Below are positions 1 to 13,425 of a stretch of 64,000 nucleotides of DNA, piece by piece. Numbering within the stretch: the stretch's first letter is position 1; every line of letters starts with the position of its first letter. A model generated the notes under the pieces. That model ran no database searches, was not told the DNA's origin, and was given only the letters and a program-made list of their open reading frames with translations. The stretch comes from Xylocopa sonorina. Taxonomy: Eukaryota > Arthropoda > Insecta > Hymenoptera > Apidae. A program made the position numbers and the translations under genes. The stretch spans positions 1,302,001 to 1,366,000 of the forward strand of contig NC_135207.1 in NCBI RefSeq assembly GCF_050948175.1, read 5' to 3'.

Positions 1-1429
1 TTGCGTTAGTACTCGAAGGAGATTGTTGTTGGGTAGCGATGTCCTCTTTGAGTAGGAAGAAATGTCAGGGAGGCAAAATTGAATGATTTTAAGTCCCTTG
101 TTGCAGAATTATGTATACTTGATATTCGTTTAAGAAAATTGTGAATTTGTAAAATAGAATTAGGTGAATGACTTTTATGTGTTGGAGGGAAATTTATAAG
201 AATGAAAATATAATTTAACAAAATTAATAAAAATAAATTTGTCTAAAAGTCTATCTAAGAATACTTTTAAAATTAATTCAAAGATATATCTAGTTTATAA
301 CAAAATATATAAAAGCACACAATATTTATAAAGAATACAATACATAGAAAGCCCAGGTACATAAGTTGTGAAATTTGAAAATTTAATTTTGAAACTTTTA
401 TCTATATTATTGTCTAATATCGGAACACATTCGTCACAATAATATTTTTCTATGCATCTATTGTAAATAAAAGTTTCTTCTGGTTAATCAAATCACGAGG
501 CCAAGTAAATTGAATAATTACGGATCAGTCATGAATTCAGAAAGATTCAAATTTTTGGAAATAAAAGTGTACTCGATAATTTCGAGGAAGATCACATGGA
601 ATCTGTATGAAATAACTGTCTGACATTTAAGAGATTCTAGAGATTATCGTTGCACAATACTTGTATCCATCGACAATCGCGCAGGACGTTCCTCTGCTTC
701 CTGTGGCACGCATACATACAATTTATGCGTACACAGACTAGTTTTTAATGAGTCTCTCCTTTTTCCAAAGTTTCACTCCCGCGTGAACTTCCACGATCCG
801 ATGCATCGAAACCATTAAAATCCTTTTTTTATGCAAGCTTTCACCGCGTCCACTTTCTTCGCTCGTCTCGAGATCGTCGACAGAAAATCGATATGGTAAA
901 CATTTTTCCGCATCCGTTCGTGCATCATTCATTATTCCACACTCCATGAGCAAGAATTTCAATCAAACCTCGAATTCCCACTTAGAACCTAATCTAACTT
1001 AACTAGACAACTCTCATACAAATGTTAACACGATTTAGTCGTTAATGTGAAATTGCAAAAATTTGCAAATAAAATTTCTTAATTTTTAATCTACTTAATT
1101 CAGCTGCCAAGCAAAGAATAGATTCAAATATTTCTTTTCGAAACTGATCTAAAAGTCAAACATAAATCAACAATAATAACAATAATGCAACTCTTTAGGA
1201 TATTAATTACATCTCAATTTTTCTGTGAAAATTTATTAAAAAATATCTCACTTTTAATTGTAAGTTTGCCAGTGAAAAATGTCGCCAAAGAAAATGCCAA
1301 AGAACGACAAAAAAGAAGAAGAGGAGGAAGATTATAGATGTTCGTTATTTAAACGGTGGAAAAGGACGTTTACGAGTTAATTACCGGTTGGCGTAGGCAG
1401 TCTGTTTAGCAATGATTACGGTGCAGCCG

Positions 1430-1760
1430 CATCTAATTAAAAAGCACGGTCGTTGGCACACTTTTGGCGCGCACCTTCGAAAAAGTATCCAGTTTTCATT
1501 GTTTCACCCGTCGTTCGAGGGTAACACGCACAATGGGGTGGCTGTGCTATCGGGAACCATGAAATTGAATGGTTACGACGGTTGTAATTAACCGTACAAT
1601 AGTTTGTAACCGACTGTTTGTTCGCGTTCAGAGGCAGCCCGAAGTTTTGCACCTGAACAATGCGAATAATTACAGATTTTCTTCCTGCGTTTATCCCCGG
1701 CCCCAACAGAAATTAGTAAGATCCACTGTGGCTGGAGAGGATACGTGAAAGCGTTTATCA
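1430..1760. other. GC-richer non-coding island
   Basis: The base composition rises above the AT-rich flanks. Open frames on the minus strand are short (under 90 codons) and resemble no protein family I know. It could be an enhancer, a promoter or an untranslated exon. Just before it, at 1,279-1,380, is a 33-codon plus-strand frame rich in Lys and Glu, which is too short to call a gene. Confidence 0.25.
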
Positions 1761-2289
1761 TACATGATTGCGAAAAGAGAAGATGTTTCCTCAATGAGAA
1801 TAAATTGAAAAAAATGAAAAATAGGAGAGTAACGAATATTTGATTAATAAATGAATATTTATTGACGTAATGATTTGATAAAAATTATTCTAGAGATATG
1901 AAACTTGTTTGATATAAAATGCTAGTAATTGTCGATCTAGGATCTCCTAAAACTCTATTTAGATTAAGTACTTCAGATTTAACTAGTAAGCAATAAGGTT
2001 AACGAATCAATTAAATGCCTGCAAATTCTTATCAACTAATTTTAAAATAAAGAAAATAAAAGCATGAAACTTATCTATTGAAAAAAAAAACAGAATAAAA
2101 ACGAAATAAATTAAATGATCAAAAAACATGGTGTCCACACCTAATCGTACTCAATCCTATGCAACAACATATAACATATATAATAGATATTACATCCCTT
2201 TTTTACAGAATAGTTCAATTTTATTCTACCTGCTTCTCATTCCCTTAACTCCTACAAATGCAACGATTCTAAATTAAAATAAAAGAAGC

Positions 2290-2850
2290 TAATCAATTAT
2301 TCTCTTCCGCCGTGAGCAAACCAAAATTCTGATTATGTAAGGTAAAAAAATCGCAAGGTCGTCGGTGCCGAAAAAAATCACAATGGTACCAAGTCTCGCG
2401 GAAGAAGCGTCCGCAAAATTTCCGTCGAATACGTTTAACAGCGGATAATTCGCGCGTAGGTTAAACGAAAAGACAGATCGTGCGATTGCGTGCGAAACAG
2501 TCGTAGGAACAGTCGCGTGGACTCGGAGGAACACGACGATAGACCGTGGGCGTGTAGGCAGGAAAAGGTGAATAGTAAAGTCGCGTTTCGAAGTCTCTCT
2601 AATGGTCATTCTCTGTGGCGCTGGCTTTGTCTAATAATACCGGCGCCGGTGTATGAATCCGCGTAAGGTAATATCCTCCTCTCGAATAACGAGGATTCCA
2701 CGCGATGGGCCGGCGATCTTCTCTGGGAGAACGTTCGTCGCGATCACGGAACCTGGTGTAATGGAAGGTTCGCTGCGTCTGCCCGGAATCGCGCTCGTTC
2801 TCCCTCGACTTCGCCTCCCTCCATTTATTTACCTACTTGCTGCCTCGTGA
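2290..2850. other. GC-richer non-coding island
   Basis: A CpG-containing block with short open frames on both strands and no recognisable domain. The local composition suggests constrained sequence, either regulatory or untranslated exonic, but nothing in it fixes a function. Confidence 0.25.
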
Positions 2851-4689
2851 TCTTTCCATATGGGAATACTTATTCCGATTCTTTAGCATCTTTTTACTCA
2901 TTTTTTATACGTTTCTACCTGTTTCTTACATGTCTGTTTCTCCATTTTTTGTTTACACGACGCGGTTCGTATTTGAATTATTTAATATGTTTTCAATAAT
3001 TTCAGATTTTACCAGCGTTTTTTTTTTTTTAATGTATTTTTCCAGCTGGTCTCTGTCGGTTGCTTCTTCATTTTCTTTCATTTGTTACGCTGAGTAGTCG
3101 TCGAAGAGTTAATTACTGTGCAAATAAGCGAGTTCTTCAGCCTCTTTTAAATTCATATTTTAATTCTACTCTCAGTTTTTTCGACGTGTCTTCTAAATGT
3201 ATGATTTTTTTTTAATTGCATTCTAGCTTTTTTTCGTTCCGAGGAAGATTCCAATTTCAAAACGGATGTTCGTATATTGATGTAGGAATATTTTTCTCTA
3301 CCACTTTCCGGTACCTTTCTTCTCCGTTAACAAAAATCAAATGTTGCTTGTACGTGTTAAAAATGTATACATAACACAAGCATTTATCGATCCAAAATTC
3401 TTTTCTTTCTTAAAGATCGATCTCAAGTTTAAGTTTGGAACAGAGTGAAATATTTTAGATTTAGTTTGAATTCAAGGTATTGATGTTAGTTACTTTCATA
3501 CATTTACATTTTTCGATAATTATGCATTTATAGTAATAAAGCTGCAATAGATTTGTTTATCAAGCACACGTTTCGCATTAATCTATCGCAATAAAGAACC
3601 GTTTGATGGATGAGCAATATTGCAGAAAATAATTTCTTACCTTTGGCTTACACGATAAAACTGAATGAAACCGACTAAATTACCATCGACAATCCGGTAA
3701 ACGTTCACGCTCACATCGAAACCGCTTCCATTTTCTCGGCGTCTGTGATAATATAACGATGGAAGAACTGTGACGAAGACTTCACGCATTAAGTAATCAC
3801 TCGAAGCATAACACTGATTGCCGTGACGTAACGTTTTCTCGCGTTCGTTCAACAATCGTTAATTAACGCATCGAAAGTCCCAATGCAGGGTTCCTACATG
3901 TGCATTGATCATTTGAATAACTTCTTAAAGATTAAATTAATTAATGAAAGACATTCTACGAAGCAGGAAATAATGGACATTCTACACGGCATGTTCCAAA
4001 ACAATTGAAGAATATTATGTGCTGTTCAATATTCTACAAAATTGCAGACAAAATTAAGTTAAAAGTTAACTACGTAAAATTATTTTAAACATTGTTTATT
4101 TCACTTTAACAAATTACTTCAATTTCGTCTGAATAAAAAATTTCAAATATAAGATAATTGAAAATAACGGATATTATGTTGATTCGTAAAATTATGATAA
4201 AAAATTCAATTATTAAATAAACTATCATCGAAAATTCATGAAAGTGTATTCAATATTTATAATTATCCAAAGCTGACAAATAAATGAAAGATGTCGCTGT
4301 AAAGAAAGATTTAACAAATCATACCAAATAGAACATTGACGATGAAAACAAGCTCCCCATTAATTGTAAAATTATTCTTTAATCTAACAAAATTTTGTCG
4401 TTCGTTTCTAAATGTCTTTAAAATTTAAAAAGTAATAAATACATATTAAGAAAAGATATACGAGACTAGTACAACTAATGGTAAATATAGAGCTCATAAA
4501 TATAGAGCAAGTATTCGACCGCCATTGCAATGAAGTACGAAATTAAACAAACATCGACTGCTCCCGAAGCTCGTTATAATAATAATGTTTTGCTTTCGTG
4601 GAATGGTCGCAAATAAATTGTACCTTTTATACATGGTGGTATTCCATAATTATCCCCCAATAAAGGAGTTGAAGAAAATGGACATTCCT

Positions 4690-5080
4690 TAGCAGGACAT
4701 TGGCTACAATTTACGAGGTTCGCCAGCTGATAATGTTTCGCTCTGGCGAGCCCCAAGACTTTCACCTTGATCGTAATCGGCAGGAAACCTTGCACAACTT
4801 TTCTGCATTATCTATGCATACCAGCCTTTCGATCGAAACCGAAATTGAACCACGCTCTATTAGCACACCCCCTGGCGGACCGCGATGGCGGTCGTTATTT
4901 TTTCACGCGTCGATCGTTCGCGGAAATTCGACATGTTTCGACAGACGATCGCTGGCGCGTGCATCGAATCCAACGATCGTTAACTTTATTTCGTTTTTTA
5001 TTGTTATTACATTTCTCTCGTTTCGTGGCTCCTCGCGAAAATCGAGCTTGGACGTTCTTCTCGACGACTCGGAGGAATTC
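4690..5080. other. GC-richer non-coding island with an incidental open frame
   Basis: An uninterrupted plus-strand frame runs from about 4,700 to 5,332, but it starts without an ATG. Its composition changes abruptly from a GC-richer first half to AT-rich, and its translation shows no domain or signal I recognise. I treat the block as non-coding and possibly regulatory. Confidence 0.25.
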
Positions 5081-5399
5081 ACGCGTGTGAATTATTCGAA
5101 ATTTTCTCTTTGCTATACGTATATATTATCGCAAAAATTATTATTCGAAGATTTCGTTTGCAATTCACATGCGTACATAATTCAAATAATTTTAAAAGTC
5201 GGATTGGCGACGTTGGAAAATGTTACAATTGTATACGGAGGATGGTTTAATGAATTAATTTACCAGATTAAGAACAACCAACAATCTCGCGGGGGAAAAG
5301 TAAATAACTGTCTTCAGTGTTTCTTTAATTAGTAATTAGTTAGCGATTTTAAACTTTCTTTTCTGTACCCGCAATGTTAATCACAATGCAAGGTAAAAT

Positions 5400-6010
5400 A
5401 AAAAATCAAATCAAATCGTCCGCCAAATCGATCGAAACTTACGAACATCCGTTCCGCGAGACAAAAATGCGAATAAAGCCCAGCCATCCCATAACGAACG
5501 CAACCTACACCAACGTGCAGCCTCGCTGGACGCCTCGATTTCTCTTTCCGGCGGGTCCGCTTATCAAAAATTCACGGAACATCCTCGGCCGTGGAATCTG
5601 GTCGGACCTCTAACCCCCTAGCTACGATTGGATCGCGTTTCCCGGTTACGTTACCAATTACGATGGGCCGGCAGTTAAATCGAAAACGGCGGCCAGGCCA
5701 GCTGGATTATGTCACTTGCACGGAGAGGAGTCGACCTGGGTGAACGCTGAACGCGAACCCTCCGCGGAGGACTTCACTCTGGCCCCGGGGTGAATCAGTC
5801 CTTTGTGCCTGCCTCTCTCAGGGTCAACCGCTTTCGGTGCAGTATATGCCTGCTACGTTTACACGTACACGCCCGAACACGTCCGTCCTCCGACTCCGCC
5901 GTACAGGGTGTCCTCGAAGTCCTGAACACCGGATTAGACGAGAGAGGAAAGGACGACTCGCGAGGATTCATTGCCATGGGACATCGCGAATATTGTAGAA
6001 CAGTGTTCAG
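5400..6010. other. GC-rich non-coding island
   Basis: This is among the most GC-rich parts of the first 13 kb, with many CpG dinucleotides. Short frames occur on both strands and none resembles a known family. A sequence matching the outer end of some insect transposons (acagggtgtcc) occurs near 5,907, but no matching inverted end was found. A conserved regulatory block or untranslated exon is the likeliest reading. Confidence 0.3.
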
Positions 6011-8519
6011 GAAGTAGCTGCGATTTGTTACTGCAAATAAAGAAATTCGAGAGAACGTGGAAATAGAATTTTAGGGCAGTTGAGATTTAATGTAGTTTTT
6101 GTAGGTTTTTTAGTTAAGTAATTGAGGGAAGGAAGATTTGCGAGAGAAATTTGATGAATTGAGTGTCGTGAGAATTAAGATAGAATGTAAACGTAATGTA
6201 GGGTGGTATGAGAGGTCTTCGACCTTTTAGATAAGAATAATTTTTATAAAGGTATTTCCAGAAAATATCTTGATTGTATGTTTCAGAAAAATGCAACACT
6301 TAGGGATTAGAAGCCGAGTTGTACTATTTTACTTGTAATTTGTTGCGTTTGGGAAATTTTCGGAACCAAGGACACTCAGTTTAGAGATTGAAGCTAACTG
6401 TAGCTTAGTGAACGAGTAGATCACTGAAAGAGAGTGACACTTAGTGACACAAGTAAGACACCATGACACTTCCAAATAAATATTTTTTGTTGATAGATTT
6501 TATGAAATTAATAAAACAATAGAAGTCCGTTGGTTTTCAGAAATTGTTAAATTTAAAATTTCTCCCTGTACATGGAACTTTGTTCCCAGCAATGGCTACC
6601 CCGCGCTGTCTTCTGGGTTCTTCCACTTTCGATATCGAGACGGTGATTTTTAACTTCCAAGGCGGTACGCGGACCTTTCGCCGGAGGACGAGGAGGAAGT
6701 ACTCTTGGAACTCCTTTAAAACGTCTTTACATAATTTCCAGCTAAGATTTATTCGACATTCAACGGGCAATTCAACGCAATCATAATCCACGCTCGTATC
6801 GGAAGATCTAAGAACAATAAGTAACGTCAGCTTGTCACCGAATTCCAACGACCTCGTGATATTAATCTAGAATAAACCAGTTACACTTTTGTTTCCAAAA
6901 GAATTTCAATTTCATTCGTAACATTCTCGGCGCTAAAATTAGCGATAACTTTTACTGGCATGAAAAAAAAGCAAAAGTATTTTCTACTTCTTCCTTATTA
7001 TCGCAGGAAATACCAACGTTGTCATTTTTTCAGAGTAAAATTAATTTCGATCTGGGTTATGTAACGCCCATCGATCAAGCGCCAACTACCTAGTAAATTA
7101 TAGTTGGCGTACAACCTCGAAGCGCTGCAATTTCTTTTCATCGACAGCATGAATATTTATATAAATGTGCTTTTAATTTGACTCGTTCGAATAGGTTTGT
7201 CTCGTTCGAATCGGCTCGCGCCAAATTATCCGGGTTAATTCCTGGCGATTTTTAAATAGTCATAATGAGAGGGTTTCCGACCGAGACAAAGATCGTGCCG
7301 CTCGAGAGCGACTTTTTAAGAGTCGTAACTTACTCTGCTCGTTTTCTTGTCCCGGGTCTTTTTGTTGCCGTGACGTTTCAGCAAAATCGAAGAAAAAACC
7401 GCGGGGGAGACCGTGGCTCCACGCTAAAGGGCGGTGGACGGTTCGCGGGAAACGAAACGATGGCCACTGAGGGTTTAAAAGAAAGAAATCGACGCGGTGC
7501 GATCACTCTCCAAAGAATTTCAAATTAAAAATCGAGACGTTTCGAATTGAAAACTTTTTTAGTTGCGATTCGATGAAATATGCGTGCAACCAATGACAGA
7601 AGTCGTTTTAGCTGTGCGATAAAATGGGCGGGAATTTTGAAAGATACAGACTTCGGTGCTTGGGAAATTTAAAATTATTTTAATAATACTTTTAAGTGGA
7701 ACAGTAAGAAAAGAAATGAATAATTCAGTTTCATTTTTAACGGTCATCCTTCTCCTTCTTAAAATAAAAAGCACAACACACATACTGCATACTTGTTATA
7801 TAAAAAGTTGAATTCTACCTTTGTAACAAGATGTCCTTCGATGGTTCTTGTGGCAACGAGATAAGATTATAATAGTATAATCGTGAAGTTATTGAAAACC
7901 GTATTCTAAAAGAGAATAAATGAAGTCGTTTAGAAGATAAGAATATCGAGAATGCGAAGGAACGTGCGGACAGAACGTCTCACGGTTCTCACGTACGGCT
8001 GGCAGATCTCGTGCGAAGTTTCAAAACTGCTTCACCACTGACATCATCGGACCGAACCGACGCTGCCGTCTGAGACCATTTGGCGTGTTTCTTCGCGTAC
8101 ACATTTGGTACACACATCTGGTAGATTTAATCAACTGATCCGTCTAACTTCGTTTTATCTTTAAACCATCTTTACTCCTCGAATGCGTCAGAAATTTTTA
8201 TTACTTTCACAATAAAATAACAAATTTCAATTTTTAACGATGTCTTCATTTTTAAATGAAGCTACATTATTCATAAAAAATCATTACTCTCATGTAGTAA
8301 TAGCGTAATAATTTTAATTGAACGATAATAGCGATAATTAAGTAAGCGTAGAAAAAAATTTCTTTTTAATTCGCATCTCTTAAAAGTTACGAATTTGAAT
8401 AATCGTAAAGACGATTGTATTCCGTCAGACACACAGAATAAACCGGAGTGTATTATTTCAAGAATAATTCGAGCACAAAGAAGAAGTTGGAATTAATTCA
8501 GGAAGCAAACCTGTCTCTA

Positions 8520-8800
8520 AAGCAACTTAATCCCTTAACCATTCCCTGTTCCACTGCGATGGCCGATAAACGTGCGGTGGCTCGCATTTAGAAAACCTTA
8601 TCCGGCTCGATCGGGGCAGAAAAAAAAGGGAAAAGAAAAAGCCGAGCGATTCAATTAAATTGCAACACGGACACCGCGGCCAAGGCATCGTGGTTGCAAT
8701 TAGTATCATATTCAGGCTAATACGAGCCGCGGTTGCACGTGTGCGATAATAATAAACGCAATTTTACAATACGCATAATGTGACTCGCGTAACGCAACAA
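8520..8800. other. GC-richer non-coding island
   Basis: A modest GC-rich island without a recognisable open frame. It could be regulatory. Nothing more specific can be said from the sequence. Confidence 0.2.
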
Positions 8801-10624
8801 CTCGAACATACGACTACGTTGGTCACGGTTGTACATAGTAGAAAATAGGTAAGAGGTAGTTAACGTTTAACGAAGGATGAAAGGTATTACGAATTGTGTT
8901 TTGTTTTTTTCAATTCAACAATATTTATTACATAAAATCGATCGTTCGAAAAAATTGAAACGCCACGGCTGCATAATATTTGATTAAACTAGGCAAAATA
9001 GAAAGTGGAGAAGAAGGATTTAACCGTAAATGATAGAAGAGAATATTTTGTTAATATCGAACAATTTTGTTGCAAGCGAGAGCTTCTAAGATTATGCAAG
9101 TCGATTGAAACACGATGACTGTTAGTCATGAATATTAAACGATACTCTGAAATATTTTTTTAATTGAAACATTTAACTATAATAGAAATAAATGCTACAC
9201 TTGCTACACTGGAAAATATGCAAAATTGAACAGAAGAATTAAAAAAGGAAGTCGATATTTTTTTAACTAAGAGATTTTATTGTAACATCAAATGTGCAAC
9301 AATGATGATAAAAAGTGGATGTAGAACGTAAGGAATGCGTGAAAGTCATCAACATTCACTAACTATTAAAAATGATAAAAAATTGACAATTGTAAGATGG
9401 ATTGTAGCAGAAAATTGAAGCGTAACAATTATGCCATTAAGTAAAAAGTAAACGTACAGCATTGATACTGGTTAAGTTCTAAAAAAAAATGATTGTGAAA
9501 CAATTTTTTTCAGTGAAAGATCATTAATATCTATGCATGATCGTTTTTATAAATTGGATCACACGTTGAATCGTACAAGCAGAAAAATCGGATCGACTTA
9601 CGTCCAGTTTCTCCGACGATAAATTACACACCAGGATTTGAAATCGGTCACCTAGAAGCTGGTTGGTCGACGATCGAACGGAAACTGCAAAGTGCGTTTC
9701 CGATATCGAGAAACATTCTCAAGGATGGAATTATAGGCGTCGTCATTTATTCAAAATGTTAGAACAAATGTTTAACAAAATGTTTAGCAATTAAATAAAA
9801 AAGAGAATCTCAGGTTTAATTATTGTCGTCTAGTACATTTTTAATTATTTATGTTAGAAGAATTTTAGAGTTTACGTGACATAAGTTAAAATCGAAAGCT
9901 TTTTATATTTTAATCATTAAAATTGAACATATACGTTTCAAATTGTTTATAATTTTTTCATTAAAGATTGATAAAAAATTACTTCAAACCTAAACACAGA
10001 TATTATGATAATTAAAAAATACATGAGATAACGGTTTATCACTATACGTTTATACCTATTTTGCTTATACTTCAAAATCTCTATTTTTCAAACAGATCCA
10101 GTTTATCATATAATGATAAGCATCCCTTAATGGACCTGCTTCCTTTTATGCGTTAACAACAGATCCAAGAAAAATCGAGGAAACCTCATAAAATGGCCGT
10201 TTCTCATTTTCCATCATCTATCATTAGCATCAATCATCTTTTTATATAAATAATCCAACAAAATTAGAATAAAATTGCTAAACTCTGTAATCTAAGTGGA
10301 CATCTGCCTGAACGCAACACGTAAAACACCGTTTACGAGGAAAAGATGGTGAACAATTCAATGGTGATACATCGAACAACCAATTACCCAAAGAAATACG
10401 TAACGAGTCCTGAACAGACATTTCCTCGAACATGTCCAGATCGCTAATTGTCGAAAAACGAGCACCAAGCTGAGGGATAAGAAAACTTTTGCGACTCATA
10501 CATCGAAATAGAAAAGAGAACGCAGTTATACAATACTTATTATCTTAAGTTAATTTATTTCGTTTTTTATTCTCTAGATGTGAGATTAATAAATTATTCA
10601 CATGCAGTTGTAATCGCATATATA

Positions 10625-10960
10625 CAGGGTGGGGCAGTAACTATTAGCACTTCAGATATCTTCGAAAGTATAAGTTTCACAAAAAAATTTACTAATATAA
10701 AATTGCACAGTACGAAGGGGGCCATTAGGTAGTGACAATAATTTTTGTGCAGATGGATTTACATCGGACATTTGAAGGTCATCGTCATCTTTTTTTAAAT
10801 AGATTGCTATGTTTTTGCTTTCGTATTACGATAGAGGATTTTAAAACGAGTTCAACGACCTATAACATAACACTATTGAAGGTCATAGAAAGTAGAGGAA
10901 GGCGATAATACCTACAGTTTTGATAGTAAATGAACCATATGTTTATAGTAGGTATTCGAA
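10625..10960 (+). repeat. Left inverted repeat arm of the 1.25-kb element
   Basis: This arm pairs with the reverse complement of 11,545-11,877. Shared blocks include the terminal cagggtggggca and an internal run, aaaacgagttcaa near 10,840, matched on the other strand near 11,675. Confidence 0.7.
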
Positions 10961-11544
10961 ATGATAACCATCGCTGTTAGTGCACCATTGCATTCTTTTT
11001 ATGATTGATTGACTTGTAAGTCTTATAGTGTCAGAACTTAATGACGCACAGGCTATAATAATTCACTATTGCTTATGAATTTTTTTGTCATTCGCCATAA
11101 ATAAGAAGTATATCAACTTGCTTTTCATACATCGTGCCGAAACGATGCAAATTACCAATCAGTGTGCCTCTTCGAGTATCGTTCGCACCTACTCTTTGTG
11201 CCTAGAGCACGCGTTCGTTTCAAGAGGGTGGAAAAATACCTGCCCCGACCTGGGTCCTACGAAATCTTTCAGAATTTTTCAAAGGTCAATCGTCTATGCA
11301 TGAACCGTAATGTACCCGTAATAAAAAACTGATCTTAAAGAAAATATTTCATTTATGACACAGTTCGGCTATTAAAAGCGTCAAAGGTTTGGAATTTGAT
11401 TGACCTTGGAAATTGTCAAGATTCTATTGAAGGTAAAAATATCAATCTCAAAAATAGCCGATTTATCGATACTAATCTTATTATGTTTAACTTATCTTGC
11501 AAACTATCAAAGTGTCCTTCAACCAGTATTCACGGTGAAGTAAA

Positions 11545-11877
11545 CAGTAAACATTACGCATGCCTCTACTGTTTACAATACGTATATTTCATTTACTAGC
11601 AAACCATAAGTATTATCGTCTTTCTCTACTTTCTATCACCTTCAATGGCCTTATGTTATAGGTCATTGAACTCGTTTTAAGATCCTCTGTCGTAATACAG
11701 AGGCAAAAATATAGCGATCTATTTAAAAAAATGGAGGTGACCTTCAAATGTCCGACGTACCTCCTCCTGTAAAAAATGACTGTCACCACCAGATTGGAAT
11801 TTTATATTAACAAATATTTTTGTAAAACTTATAGTTTCGAAGATATCTGAGGTGCCAATAGTTATTGCCCCACCCTG
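11545..11877 (-). repeat. Right inverted repeat arm of the 1.25-kb element
   Basis: This is the reverse-complement partner of 10,625-10,960. It ends in tgccccaccctg immediately before a TA dinucleotide. Confidence 0.7.
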
Positions 11878-12140
11878 TATATATATACAATACTTTCAAA
11901 ACAAATGGCTCACATAATTAGTCATATAAGATCGTCCACTTATAAGATAGAATTAACAAAGGATACTTTCAATTTTGTTCACTTGCTACTAAGTAACTGT
12001 GTACGACACATGTTGGTGGCATGAAACAAACAAAGTTAGCATGAAAATTGTCTCGACTATCGTAACTGTAACTATTTTTAAAGTGGAGTAAGTAATTTTT
12101 TCAAAAGTCAAATTAACGATAATTAATTATAGTTTAACAG

Positions 12141-12930
12141 TATCTCTCCAGTTTAAAAACATTTGCAATCAATCTGTTGAGAATTACTGAGATTTCGTTT
12201 GAGAGAAGATTTACTAATTAACGGTATAACAAACGTAACATGTTTATTTTGAAAGTGATGGAAGCCATTTCACCATAACGAAGCATGGCAATCTTTCCAC
12301 GATTATATGAAATTGTTAATACTGAGAAAAATATAAGTATCCAGATATTTTCAAATGTGTCGAAAGGCAACCCCTTAAAATATCTCGATTCAAAAACAAG
12401 GTGACTTAAGGCCGCTTGCGCAATAAATGACTCAATTGTCTTTTAACTTCACGATTCTTGATACCCATTTTATAAAGCTATACAGCTAATATACAATATC
12501 AAAATATAAGAATCGTTTTTATAAATTATTAAGCGAAATATCTCACGAATTCTTCATATCTCTCCAGTTTAAAAACATTTGCAATCAATCTGTTGAGTCC
12601 TACTGAGATTTCGTTTGAAAGAAGATTTGCTAATTAACGGTATAACAAACGTAACATGTTTATTTTGAAAGTGATGAAAGCCATTTCACCGTAACGAAGC
12701 ATGGCGATCTTTTAATAAATAAATAAGTATCCAGATATTTTCAAATGTGTCGAAAGGCAACCCCTTAAACAAGCTGACTTAAGGCCGCTTGCGTAATAAA
12801 TGCCTCGATTATCTTTTAACTTCACGATTCTCGATAGCCACTTTAAAAAGCTACACAGCTAATACACAATATCAAAATATTAGACTCGTTTTTATAAATT
12901 ATTAAGCGAAATATCTGACGAATTCTTCAT
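12141..12930. repeat. 416-bp tandem duplication upstream of the protease gene
   Basis: The sequence starting tatctctccagttt at 12,141 recurs at 12,557, a period of 416 bp. The two copies match almost throughout. The second copy lacks two short blocks (about 45 bp together) present in the first. It ends near 12,930, only about 80 bp before the splice acceptor of the first coding exon, so it lies in the upstream intron or promoter of that gene. Confidence 0.85.
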
Positions 12931-13010
12931 ACGAAGAGCTTTCTTTTGTCCGCGCGAAATTTAATATCGGGCACGTTCACCGTCCGTCTGAGCACCCTTT
13001 CATTTTGCAG

Positions 13011-13425
13011 AATCGAGACGCATGAGAGTCGATTCCGGGTGATCGCGATCAGGTGAGGGCCCCAGCAGATATCGGCGAGGCGTATCGCGAGATGTCAGAC
13101 GATGGTATGGATAATCCGGCGTTCGCCAGCGACGAGTGCACGATCGAGGCGAGCCTGGACGATGGCCAGCAGCAAGTGACCCCCGAGCAGGATCATAAAG
13201 CGGATAGCGGGCCCGTGGAGAACGGGCACCAACGGTCCCAGCAATGCGCGGAGGCCGGAAGGACCACCCCGGATCGCCACTACAAAACCGAGACGAAGAT
13301 AGAGCTGCCGGAGGGCAACGTCAACAAGACCGTCGCCGAGCCGAAAATGAACGGCGTCCATGGGAACGGGAACAACAACGACGCCAGTTTTTTGAACAAC
13401 AGCGCCACCAGCGTGCAGATCAATG
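13011..13425 (+). CDS. Protease homologue coding exon 1: start codon and cytosolic tail
   Basis: A pyrimidine-rich tract ending in ttttgcag precedes 13,011, so this looks like an internal exon joined to an unseen untranslated first exon. The frame is closed by a stop just upstream, and the first ATG in frame is at 13,092, giving MSDDGMDNPAF. The exon ends before gtgagc, leaving one base of the next codon. The encoded tail is hydrophilic and Asn/Gln-rich. Coding sequence covers 13,092-13,425. Confidence 0.75.

Larger units (their letters stand above)
1..10623. other. Long non-coding stretch, no gene recognised
   Basis: I find no coding region I can support here. The open frames present are short, lack recognisable domains, and mostly sit across the boundary between GC-richer islands and AT-rich flanks. 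The islands (about 1,430-1,760, 2,290-2,850, 4,690-5,080, 5,400-6,000 and 8,520-8,800) stand out from the background and are described separately. Untranslated exons of the downstream protease gene could lie here, because that gene's first coding exon begins at an apparent splice acceptor. Confidence 0.5.
10625..11877. mobile_element. Tc1/mariner-type element with long inverted repeats
   Basis: The two ends are inverted copies that begin with cagggtggggca and are flanked by TA on each side (10,623-10,624 and 11,878-11,879), as expected of a TA-targeting Tc1/mariner superfamily insertion. The inverted similarity extends well beyond the tip, through roughly 330 bp on each side (about 10,625-10,960 and 11,545-11,877), with scattered mismatches. 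The roughly 590-bp middle has only short open frames (for example 11,085-11,303 on the plus strand) with no transposase motif I recognise. It is probably a non-autonomous foldback-like copy. The divergence between arms implies it is not very recent. Confidence 0.75.

Noticed and set aside
4700..5332. 210-codon plus-strand frame
   Set aside because: It starts without ATG, the composition changes halfway, and there is no recognisable domain or splice context.
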